Shown in pieces: positions 1-9,419 of a stretch of DNA of 64,000 nucleotides. Where the stretch lies: contig JAGTTD010000013.1 of the NCBI GenBank assembly GCA_018398585.1, positions 7,908,492-7,972,491 on the forward strand, written 5' to 3'. Source of the DNA: Simmondsia chinensis. Its lineage: Eukaryota > Streptophyta > Magnoliopsida > Caryophyllales > Simmondsiaceae. Made by a program: the position numbers and the translations under genes. Numbering within the stretch: the first letter of the stretch is position 1; each line of letters opens with the position of its first letter. Under the pieces are notes generated by a model. The model saw only the letters and a list, made by a program, of their open reading frames with translations, was not told where the DNA came from and did no database searches.

Positions 1-239
1 CAGCAGCAGGTCTATTTAAACAACAAGTTTTAAAAATGCAATGAATTGAATAGAATGACGGTGATGTAGTTGAAACCCAATCAAAGATGACAACTACAAC
101 TAGCCCTAATTTGTTCACTCTGGCTTGGTCTCTGTCCTCCATCTCTAAAGCAGTCTACTTGCCAAACATGCTGAAAGCTCATGCGCGTTTACCAACGCCA
201 AGTTGATAGTGACCATTTTTTTTTATTTATTACTTAGGT

Positions 240-422
240 TAGGACCTAGACATAACACCACTAACCCGAGCAACCGCTTGAGGCCTCCCCAAATTTGGAT
301 GTTGTGATTTTTAAAATAACAATTGTTAATATTAATAGGTTTTTGAGAGAAATGTTAATATATATAAAGGAGTCCCATTTGAAATTTTGCTTGAGGCCCC
401 GAGAATGTCGGGACTGGCCCTA
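240..422. mobile_element. Short non-autonomous hAT-like element
   Basis: The 183-bp unit starts TAGGACCTAG and ends CTGGCCCTA, so its ends are imperfect inverted repeats (TAGGNCC). It is flanked on both sides by the same 8 bp, ACTTAGGT (232-239 and 423-430). An 8-bp duplication is the hallmark of hAT transposition. It has no coding capacity and would depend on a hAT transposase supplied elsewhere. Confidence 0.65.
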
Positions 423-430
423 ACTTAGGT

Positions 431-2119
431 ACTTTTTTTATCTTTATCATCTAAATAACTTGATCTTGATATACACAATGAGATATTTTTAAGTTTTAAA
501 AATTTTATGAGAATGAGCTATTTTCTGTCTAATTCAGTAGATTTAAGTACGAAAAAATTGAGAGCCAAACATGATTGTAAAAATATAGAGTTATCGGCCT
601 CCTTTGGGTTTACTGGATTTTTTTGCCAAGAACTGCTGATATTTACACATGATTTCGATAATATTTAAGTAGCTTCCAGTGGAATTAGTGATTTTTTTTA
701 TTGTTCTTGGTTGAATTTGACTAAAACTACGGACATGACTCGTATATATTATCGTGATCAAGTGTCAAATTAGCATTTTTTTTTTTTTGAAAATTGGCCG
801 AATTCGGACAAAGATTAACTAGATTCCAATGTAAAGTACTTGCGTGATAAAATTTTCAAATTTCAGATATCTCATTGTATATATAAATACGCTATTTATC
901 CAAGAGATAAATGATCAAACCTCATGGTACCTAAGTAGCAGATTCCGTTTTTTATAATTGAGTACAGAATTTTCAATACACATGGAGACATTGCATAGGG
1001 ATGAACGTAAGACATAACTTGAAGCGAAACCTAACACAGAGTATCCTTAAAACTTGGCCCAAGATTGATCCATGAAGCCTATCCTAGAATTTCATTAGTT
1101 ATTTTGTTATTTTTTATTTATATATATTCTTTTTTTGAAGAGGTAAAGACAAAGCTAAAAAAATTCTTAAGATTACCCCCTCAATAGAGGGAACCCCAAG
1201 AATTTAGCCCAAGAAATAGAAAGAAGGGCTCAAAAGGGAGCATGAGCCCGGATAGAAACACCAGAACCCTCATGACCGGCATTGGCTAACCAAGTCCACA
1301 GAATGATAACTTAATTAGCCTAATTAGCCCCATTAGTGGAACTTTCCTAGGTTTCAATTAACGTATTATGTGAGTGTATAAATACTCCCTTAGGGCGAGC
1401 GTTGTCATTCATTCATTATCATATTTCAATTGAAAGTTCTCAATCAAATTAGGTGGACTCTTTTAGTTCTCTATATGAGATTAGAGTCTTCTATATCCTT
1501 TTCCTAACCTACTAAAATGGGAAACTGTGTAGTGAAGTTTTTAACCTTGTCATAATCAGCAACCTACCAATTCGCCATAATGGGTATCTATCAGTTTTCC
1601 CCATACGTTTCTAAGTCAAAATACTCAAAGGTCCAACGGACTAGTTTCAGCATTGCCGAATTATCACCATGTCTTAAAATATTAAGTTATGCAAAAGTTG
1701 TTCGTGATACCTAATAACCTATATGAGAATAAGAGGTCCGAAAAATTAATAACGTGACAAACGAGACAACAGACAATGCTAGCATAACCCAGTATAGCAT
1801 TCAAAAGAAAGATAAAGAACAAAAGTTCAAAATAAGGGTTTGAGGAAGTGAGAACTTGATTAGATTATATAAGAAAATAAATTTTATTCATTGGACCATA
1901 ATAAAGTTGGAGGTTCATATTGTGAATAATAGCGTATTTTAATTTATTTATTTGATTCTGAGAAAACATGATGGCATTTTAGGTCTACACATGAATGCTT
2001 ACGTAACAGTTTACATTTTGGAGCCTTTTTTTTTTTTTTTTTTAATCATTAGCGACAAAAATCGTAATATAAAGAAAGGTTACCCGCAATAGCAAGGCCT
2101 GCATCTACGCACAGAGAAG
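431..2119. other. Intergenic AT-rich stretch, no gene recognised
   Basis: No credible reading frame is present on either strand. Three weak items are visible. A TATAAATACTCCC promoter-like stretch near 1375-1389 sits in sequence resembling the middle of an old retrotransposon LTR. The T-rich tract at 2024-2043 followed by AATCATTAGCG looks like the reverse complement of a LINE 3' end. The segment 1125-1310 may also be an old LINE tail. None can be placed in a family with confidence. Confidence 0.35.
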
Positions 2120-2220
2120 GGTTGAACTTCATTGGGCCTTTAGGCCGGACCAACAAAGTTTGACATTCATGAAATCTACATATAAACTTATTTATAATAC
2201 AATTGAGTAGCTTGCTAACT
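2120..2220. repeat. Relic of a TRIM LTR
   Basis: The order GTTGAACTTCATTGGGCC, TTTAGGCC, then CTACATATAAACTTAT matches, with many substitutions, the first half of the 200-bp TRIM LTR seen intact at 62930-63129 and 63545-63744. Only this end is recognisable, so it is a truncated, old copy. Confidence 0.5.
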
Positions 2221-2482
2221 TAGGACGAGTAGCAGAAGAGTATCTGGAATAGATGGACCATCAGAAACCCAAACGGGTGGGCTGGAAGCACTAATTTGTG
2301 CGGGCCAATTTCAAACGGTTATAACTTTTGATCTGTAAAGAGTTATGGGGCCCGTAAGCTGTCAAAACGAAGCTATCGGACTGAATTATGAACCTCTAGA
2401 TGCTCTGGCTATGGCCCCACCTATTTTCCCCAAATTCAGCCTCTAAAAGTATTTCTGGGCCACTTTTATGATTTCCGCCTAG

Positions 2483-3560
2483 TTTTTTTTTCCGATAATA
2501 TCGGCATAGCCGCAGTACACATAGGCAACTTGACTAGGCGAGTCCTTAGGCACCCCGTAAATGGTAGTGGGTATTAAAAAAAGATCAGAACAAACAGAAA
2601 AAAGCAAGCACCATAAAAAGAAAAACAACACCACCGGGAAAAGAAAACACAAACACAGTAGGAGACCAGCAACAAGCAGGGCAATGGATGTAGTTGAAGC
2701 AGATACACACCAGAAACACCACACAGGAGACGAAACGACGACCTCGGAGAGGGTGGAGGATAGGAAGGGAAAATCTTTTCCCCCTCCCGAGGTGCGAGCA
2801 AGGTACCAGGCAGGAGCAGACAGGAGAGGTACCGAGCCCCACAATACAGGAAAGGGGAAAGAGAATCCAGAAATGCGGATGAGAGATGACCGGGTCGCCT
2901 GGAGGCTTCTTGAGGAATTACATCGTCTGAGAGCATAAACTGTTGGTGGGTCAAATGGTTCACATCAACGAAACAAAATCCGAACCCAGCTAGACCGAAT
3001 CTGCAGGGAGAGCGGCCACTGGCGCAGGAGGGTTTGTTAGTCCGGGACAAATGGGTTCATTGAGGGGAACCCATTTATTCAAGCGAAGACAAAAAAGAAA
3101 AAAGAAGAAAGAAAAATTAACCCCCGCGGGGGGGGGGGGGGGGGGGGGGGGGGGGAGGGGGGGGAGGACCGGCCGCATTGGTGTGCTGGTCTAGGACAAC
3201 TCAGTGGCGGAGCGGTGAAGCCGATGAGCGGTTAGAACTGGAGCAACGCGCGGTGGACACTAGACAGCGGCGGAGGCGATGGGGGCGGGAGGAAGACGAA
3301 GAGTCTCCCCACCCCGAGGACCGGAACTGTGGTGGGACCTGGATATGGAGGTGGCCGGAGGTGGGTTACGGAGATGGATGTGGACCGAGGCATCGGACGG
3401 AGATGGAGGTGGCTGGAGGTGCAGAATGGTGGCGGACAGAGATGGAGGGGGACGAAGGTGGGGGAGGATGGTCGTGGCAGGTCGCGGTGGACGGCGAGTG
3501 GGGGGGAGGGGAAGACGAAGGCCCCCCCCACCCCCCCCACGGCGTTCACGCGTTTAGGGC
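2483..3560 (-). mobile_element. LINE-derived non-autonomous retroelement, about 1 kb
   Basis: On the minus strand the unit ends GCTATGCCGATATTATCGG followed by a poly(A) tract (T run at 2483-2491). The last 100 nt match the 3' ends of the LINE-type elements at 24010-24117 and 33400-33512. The other end is very GC-rich (3180-3560) and begins with a stretch like the start of the unit at 32526 (GCGTGAA, then runs of G, then TCTTCCCC). So a C/G-rich leader is joined directly to a T/G-rich 3' region, with no ORF2 and no clear ORF1. Open frames across the GC-rich part are low-complexity shadows. It was probably copied by LINE machinery in trans. Confidence 0.5.
3128..3176. repeat. Poly-G tract (28 uninterrupted G)
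   Basis: A run of 28 G is followed by A, eight G, A and GG. It lies in the GC-rich leader of the LINE-derived element. Such a run can form stacked G-quadruplexes and is also prone to length error in cloning or assembly. Confidence 0.9.
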
Positions 3561-5032
3561 TAGAGGTTTTCCGCCTACCTTAGGGGTATTTTTGTAATTT
3601 TTGTATTTTAGGAAATTTTGTAATTTTGCATATTGGAGTTTCTCTTTATTTACTTATAAATAGAAGCTTTGGTGGTGGTGGTATTCTCTCCTTCTCTAAT
3701 TTTATGAAATACAAACCCTAGTTTCTCTCTTCTTTGGTGGATTCCGAGCTCATCTTTCGCTTTCGACTTGTTTGAATTGATTTTACGTTTCCATTCCGTG
3801 TCAGTTGCTATTATAGATCGTAAGTAGGTTACAAAGACAATTATTATATAAAATCGAATAACAATTGTTTGTAGCTATATCTCCAAACATGTAAAAAGCC
3901 CACCTATAAAACTTCAGCTTATATAACGCCATGTACAAGGAAAACGGCCTACTTAATATAATGCTCTGTACATGCGAAACACCTACTTGATAAAACGCCC
4001 TGTACATGCAAAACACCCATTCCACCTGAAATGCCTACCTCACATATAGCCTAGTACTACGCAATAATTAATTAAATGATAGAGTCAAACACGGTTATCC
4101 TCCAAAAAGATTATGGCCATCTCCCTCTAAAAAGAGGCAAGCCCATCACCCCATATTTCACTCACTCACACCCCCCTCTTCCTAGCCGACCCTCTCACTG
4201 GAGCAATAATCATTTAAGCCTTTTATTCATCTTAAGAAAATATTAAGTCGGTGTGTGTAGTTGGAGTTTGAATTCAACTTATTCTTACGAACCCCATTTT
4301 AAATCTAACTCAAGTACAATGAGTAAGTAAGTTACACTGATCAAATTCATCGTAAACAAAATCAAAGTAAGGTTTTATTTTAAAATCAATTAGTACTAAA
4401 TGTAGTAATCCACTAAACTTATAGGTTAGTCTCTTCACTTTTACAACTCCTTTGACGAATTAACAATATGCTTTGCATTTTAAAGCTATGCCTTTTGCAC
4501 ACATTCTTTTGTTGAATTGTCGCAGGCATTGTCCATATTTGAACAAGACCCTAATAATAAACCCCTCAAGGAGTTCAAATTCACCACGTCACCCTCATTG
4601 ACCGGACCAAAGATTAAAAAACAAATATTATAGCTGTATACTGCGCGCGTTGATCAACATATTTATTGATGGTAGGGCCCTTGGTCCGTGGCGGAGCCAG
4701 AAATAAATCAAAACAGGGTTTGTATTTAAATAAAATTAAAATAATAAAATACAAAATAATAATAATGATAATTTATATGTGTGTTATAATATGCTATTAA
4801 TTGAATTAAAAGTTTTGAAATAAGAAATATATTCATGTTAAAGAAAATTACAATAATGTTTATACTATTAAAAAAGTAAAATCAACTAACTAATTCAATT
4901 TCTCAATAAAAGCAAGTAAACAATCATTTATAAATTAATTATCGATTTGATTACGTAAATTAAACTTAATGAACTTGATCGCTAGAAAAACTCCCCATAG
5001 TACTAAAAAATAGGGTTAGAGTTTAATATTAA
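3561..5032. other. Intergenic region, LTR-like scrap and small tandem repeat
   Basis: No gene is supported. Positions 3575-3770 (TTACTTATAAATAGAAGC, then CTCTCCTTCTCTAA) read like the promoter and R region of a plant LTR retrotransposon, but no partner LTR was found. The remainder is AT-rich. A three-copy tandem repeat lies inside and is listed separately. Confidence 0.35.
3914..4015. repeat. 34-bp tandem repeat, three copies
   Basis: Two adjacent 34-bp units begin CCTACTTRAT and contain CTGTACATGC. A more diverged unit containing CATGTACAAGG precedes them. The unit is non-coding. Confidence 0.6.
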
Positions 5033-5849
5033 GGGTGCGTTTGGTTCAGCTTATATCAACTTTTCTGTTTCAACACGAACTGTCAATTTAAGATCTGTAT
5101 CTCTTTATAGTGAAATGTTTGGTTGTGTAGTGCAGAAAGATCTCTTTTACAAAATAAAGTGTAAAGAATAAACTAGAACAAACTGATATACTCTGATACC
5201 AATTTGAAAGGGAAAAACTTGATGCGGAAGTGTAAACCTTGATAACTTGATTCGATTCAAATAATATGACTCACACAAACGAGAAGTAAACAAAATATAT
5301 GGAGAAAGGAAGAACAAATAAGAATACACAATATTTACGTTGAAATCCTTCTACAATCGAGAGGGGAGAAAACTATAGGTAGAGATGGAGATTCTTTATT
5401 GATACTGAACGGAAGAATTACAAACGACACTTCCTCTGAACGAGATTTATGAAAAAATTACAATCACTTTCTCTTAACTCTCGTAGCACTCGAATATCTT
5501 GGAGGAATAACAAAATCACCTCTTTTCTTAATGGCAGCGCCTCACTCTTAATTTGGGTCGCAATTGTGACGTAACCCTACATCCTAATTTATAGGCGCAG
5601 GTCTGGGAGTCCCGATAGATCAGAACAAGCCGATCGATCGGCCCTCTAATTGCCTAAAAAATCCCGAATCTTTTCTTAAATCACCCGATCGATCGTGCTT
5701 CCCTCCCGATCAATCGGTGACCCTACAGTGACCCCATAAAACTAAAACAAGTAATTTGAGATATAAACCTAACAAATCTCCACCTTGGCTCAAATTACAT
5801 GCATAAAAGAATTTCCTCCACCTTCTCCACTAAAACCCCACACACGGGG

Positions 5850-6377
5850 TTAACTCAATAAAACTGAAGTGAACATATCTGAGAGGTTATCAGCAACGCC
5901 AATCTTCTTATCTGAATTGGCTCTTGACACATCTTTTGAAACAGCCACCTGCTGCTGAACTGTGTTACTCAACTGAACTCCCTCTGGCTTACTCACCTGA
6001 CCTGAATCACAAACAACTAATGACATCTTCTGTGGAGACAATAACAAAGAGTCACCAAACGTGACACGTCTACTCATCAGGAATTGCTTGAAGCAAAAAC
6101 CTTTCTGCTTCCTATAAAGTCCTTGTTCACAAACTAAACCTCCCTTCCATTGTGCTTCTGTCAAATTCTCTGGATTCTTCTCTTTCCTATCTAAAGCTTT
6201 CTTGAAGCCACTCTGAGTCAGGAGGCCCTTAACGCGAACCTGCCATAAACTGAAGCTCCCTTGACCACCAAACTTCTCAACTTCGAACTTAATTGCGGAC
6301 GTCATATTATCAAATCGAAAAAAATAGGGCTCTGATACAAATTCCACCCAAGGCTCTAAACTTGGCTCTGATACCAA
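5850..6377 (-). CDS. Chimeric Copia mini-polyprotein: Gag start joined to scraps of Pol
   Basis: One uninterrupted frame of 175 codons is open. The natural Gag start is probably the internal Met at about codon 25 (near 6305), because the first residues translate the primer-binding region. After it comes the Gag N-terminus (EVEKFGGQGSFSLWQVRVKG). That is followed by a stretch like the end of the GAG-pre-integrase domain (RKQKGFCFKQF), one like the segment after integrase (FLMSRRVTFGDS), and finally the end of RNase H (ADNLSDMFTSVL). Protease, integrase core and reverse transcriptase are absent. The order matches the full-length element at 8844-13847, so the frame arose by several internal deletions that all kept frame. 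It cannot support its own transposition. Whether it is translated is unknown. Confidence 0.55.
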   Translation of the reverse strand: MVSEPSLEPWVEFVSEPYFFRFDNMTSAIKFEVEKFGGQGSFSLWQVRVKGLLTQSGFKKALDRKEKNPENLTEAQWKGGLVCEQGLYRKQKGFCFKQFLMSRRVTFGDSLLLSPQKMSLVVCDSGQVSKPEGVQLSNTVQQQVAVSKDVSRANSDKKIGVADNLSDMFTSVLLS

Positions 6378-6421
6378 TTTGAAAAGAATAAACTAGAACA
6401 AACTGATATGCTCTGATACCA
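6329..6421 (-). promoter_or_regulatory. Primer-binding site in three tandem-like copies
   Basis: The tRNA-Met primer site, seen on the + strand as GCTCTGATACCA, occurs at 6410-6421 next to the right LTR and again at 6365-6376. A third, mutated copy (GCTCTGATACAA) is at 6329-6340. A related site lies outside the left LTR at 5190-5201. Only the first is in the correct position for priming minus-strand DNA. Confidence 0.7.
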
Positions 6422-6947
6422 ATTTGAAAGGGAAAAACATGATGCGGAAGCGTAAACCCTGATAACTTGATTCAATTCAAATAATATGACTCACACAAAC
6501 GAGAAGTAAACAAAATATATGGAGAAAGAAAGAACAAACAAGAACACACAATATTTACGCGGAAACCCCTCTACAATCCAGAGGGGAGAAAACCACGGGC
6601 GGAGATGGAGATTCTTTATTGATACTGAACGGAAGAATTACAACGACACTTCCTCTGAACGAGATCTATGAAAGAATTACAATCAGTTTCTCTTAACTCT
6701 CGTAGTACTCGAATATCTTGGAGGAATTACAAAATCACCTCTTTTCTTAATGGCGGCGCCTCACTCTTAATTTGGGTCGCAATTGTGACGTAACCCTATG
6801 TCCTAATTTATAGGCGCAGGTCTAGGAGTCCCGATCGATCGGCCCTCTAATTGCCTAAAAAATCCCGAATCTTTCCTTAAATCACCCGATCGATCGGTGA
6901 CCCTACGGTAACCCATAAAACTAAAACAAGTAATTTGAGACATAAAG

Positions 6948-7537
6948 CATTTCAATATAAGTAATAAAGTAACTTACCTACTGTAATCACAAAAATGACT
7001 TAATAATATATATTATCTAATTATAGTAAGTAAGAGAGAATCATGACAATAATTTGTTCTGGTAGTGGAAAGTGGTGAGTGTAGCGACCCATGACCATAA
7101 AAGATATAATGGTCGGTGGAAGTAGTGATAACAAGTAAAAATAGGCCATGGTAGTAAAGATTTAATGTTAATATAATGTTTCTAAAACATTTCTCTTAAA
7201 TAAGCTATGAAAAAGATCTAGTTTTGCATCTTTTTCTACTTAGTTACACAATAACTTTTTTATCTTTCTATTTAAACTGCAAAAAAGATATAAAAAGATC
7301 TTTTCTGCAAATTAATCGCAAACCCTGCAGTCAAAAAAAGCTTTTTCACAGCTTTAAGCTATTAAAAAGCTGAACCAAACACAGCCTAAGAAGCAAAAAT
7401 TTTTTTTAATAAAATGTTATTTACGGGCGAGATGATGAAGAGGCAAGAGGGGAGAGAAATTATTGAGTATTAAGATATTAGAGTTAAGAAAGTGTTCTTT
7501 AGAAAGAAACAAAAATTAGAAGCCATTTTGGTGCAGT
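6948..7537. other. Right part of the Harbinger-like element and short flank
   Basis: Non-coding AT-rich sequence. The part up to 7386 is the remainder of the Tourist-like element. The 150 bp beyond show nothing recognisable. Confidence 0.5.
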
Positions 7538-7612
7538 TAGTCGTCAAACCTACAACCTCTCAAAATGCAATGCCAGAGCTTTACCATTCGACCAACATAG
7601 CACAAAATGCAA
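7538..7612 (-). repeat. tRNA-derived SINE remnant or tRNA-like sequence
   Basis: The minus strand reads TGTTGGTCGAATGGTAAAGC, like an A box, and about 35 nt later GTTGTAGGTTTGACGAC, like a B box. The arms do not pair cleanly into a cloverleaf, and no poly(A) or TTG tail is obvious, so a SINE head or decayed tRNA copy is more likely than a working tRNA gene. Confidence 0.4.
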
Positions 7613-7613
7613 C

Positions 7614-7897
7614 GCCATTTCAATTTTCAGGAAAAAAAAAAGGAGTGCATAAAGCATGCACTTTATGTACTCCATTGAGTGCATAAGCCATCATTGAGTG
7701 CATAATTATGCACGCCATTTGAAATGGAATGCATAATTACATAAAATGTACTCTATAGTACTCCATTTCAAATGGTGTGCATAATTATGCACTCCACTTC
7801 CAATGGAGTACATAACCACTTGATGGGCCTAAGCACTCTATTTCAAATAACGTGCATGCTTTATGCACTCCTTTTTTTTCCTCAAAATTGAAATGGG
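7614..7897. repeat. Fold-back element with internal palindromes
   Basis: Arms of about 45 nt at 7615-7661 and 7852-7896 are near-perfect inverted copies, each with CCATTTCAATTTT, an A/T run and GGAGTGCATAAAGCATGCAC. Between them the exact palindrome GTGCATAATTATGCAC occurs twice, alongside CCATTTGAAATGG-type palindromes. No target duplication was found and no protein is encoded. Confidence 0.65.
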
Positions 7898-8643
7898 GTC
7901 AAATGGCGTGCAGTGTTTGCATGCCATTTTGAATGGCGTACGTAAGAATTATACAATAAAGTATGTCATTTCGCTAAATTTTTTTTCTGACATGCCAGAT
8001 TCCTAATTTTTTAAAAATGGTGCCATATTCCTAAATTAGTCTATAATAAAAAGAATGATGCCTTATATTATGCTGTATAATCTAGTCTAGATGTTGTTGT
8101 CATTGCCTATTATTTTTCATGTCAACGGTATGAGGCCACCAAGCAGCAATTTTTTTGGAATCTTTTGATTATGCTTCTTTTAAAGTTGTGAGTCTTCATT
8201 TTAAAACATTATTGAACCATATACAATATAGTAATACTAATAGCTTCATAAGCTTTCATTTTAGGATTCTTTTTTTGGACAACATTAAGTTATGATTCTA
8301 TAATATGAGATTTTTTTTGTTTTACTGATATAATTATTTTATGAATATATACACATATATACATATTCTCGATTTTTAATGAATTATTATATATTCTTTT
8401 TACTTATTTATTTTTATTTTTAATTTTACTTTGAATATATTGAAATTCTAAACTCAACAATTGAACTTAACTTCAATTTCTTGTAGACAAGTTATCTTAT
8501 TTTTAATTTTATCATTATAGTTTTTGCTTTCAATACTCCCTAACTACATAAAACTTATCTCAAATTTTATTCTTCGCTTCTCCCCAACTTCTCTCTTCTT
8601 TGTGTGACATACATGCATACATACATACATATAGATATGTCTA
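7898..8643. other. AT-rich intergenic stretch, no gene
   Basis: No reading frame or repeat could be assigned. The stretch holds several T runs and a short ACATACATACAT repeat near 8608-8630. Confidence 0.4.
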
Positions 8644-9419
8644 TAGGTGTTCATGGGTTGGGTAATACCCAAGACCCACCCAACCCACATCAATTGGGAT
8701 GGGTTGGGTTGGGTATATTTTCAACATTGGGTATAGTGGGTCTAATGTGCTTTGAACCCATGGATATCGGGTATGGTTCTGGGTTACCCGTGGGCCGGCA
8801 TTTGTTATCTTGGGACATTTCCAAACGAACCTAAATCAAGATTTATGAGGAAATGCGGAAATCTCAAGTACTGAATTCGAATCAAATGCCACGATAATCA
8901 AGAAGTAAAATATACTAAAGAGAATCACACACAAAAACACAGCAATTTATGTGGAAACCCTTCTACAATCGAAAGGGGAGAAAACTACGGGTGGAGATTG
9001 GAGCTTTTATTATTGGATCAAAAAACAAGAATTACAATAACTCATTTTTTCTCTCTCTCTCTCTCTCTCTCGTTAGATGACGGCGGCGCTCTCCCTATTT
9101 AATTGGATACTTTATACGTGAAACCTAGGGCTGTATTTATATCCCCGTGTAAAATCAGACTCCTGATCGATCGGTGAGCTCTCTGCAGGCGGGATCGATT
9201 TGCGTAACATTCCCGATCGATCGGGCTCTTCTGCCGATCGATCGGAGAGCTCTCGGCTTGCCTCCACTTAGAACTTAGGAATTTGAGGCACAAACCTAAC
9301 AAATCTCCACCTTGACTCAAATTCGATCACTGAAATAAAATATCTCCACCTTCTCCAATAACACCCCCACACCGGGGTTAACAAACTGAAACTGTAAGTC
9401 CAACTAAATTCGAACAATG

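Larger units (their letters stand above)
5164..6947 (-). mobile_element. Internally deleted Copia LTR retrotransposon (same family group as 8844-13847)
   Basis: Two LTRs are present at 5205-5774 and 6425-6947. They start TGAAAGGGAAAAAC and share a TATA region and GATCGATCGG motifs. The left LTR ends CCTAACA and is preceded (minus strand) by the polypurine tract AAGGTGGAGATT. The right LTR has lost its CCTAACA end. Only about 650 bp of internal sequence remain, versus about 4 kb in the full-length relatives. A stretch with ACTCTGATACCA also lies outside the left LTR at 5164-5204, copying the primer-binding region next to the right LTR, so the structure has been through recombination. Confidence 0.7.
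5033..7386. mobile_element. PIF/Harbinger (Tourist-like) element, interrupted by a Copia element
   Basis: The left end GGGTGCGTTTGGTTCAGCTT and the right end AAGCTGAACCAAACACAGCC are near-perfect inverted repeats. Both are flanked by TAA (5030-5032 and 7387-7389), the 3-bp duplication typical of PIF/Harbinger elements. Without the nested Copia insert (about 5164-6947) the element would be only about 0.6 kb and non-coding, so it is MITE-like. The nesting shows the DNA element arrived first. Confidence 0.65.

Noticed and set aside
3178..3597. 139-codon frame rich in Gly, Arg and Trp, with overlapping frames on both strands
   Set aside because: It lies in the GC-rich, low-complexity leader of a LINE-derived element. 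All frames are open because stop codons are rare in such sequence, and no domain is present.
8650..8790. Telomere-like repeats (GGGTTGGGT)
   Set aside because: The plant telomere unit TTTAGGG is not present; these runs are part of hAT-type ends.
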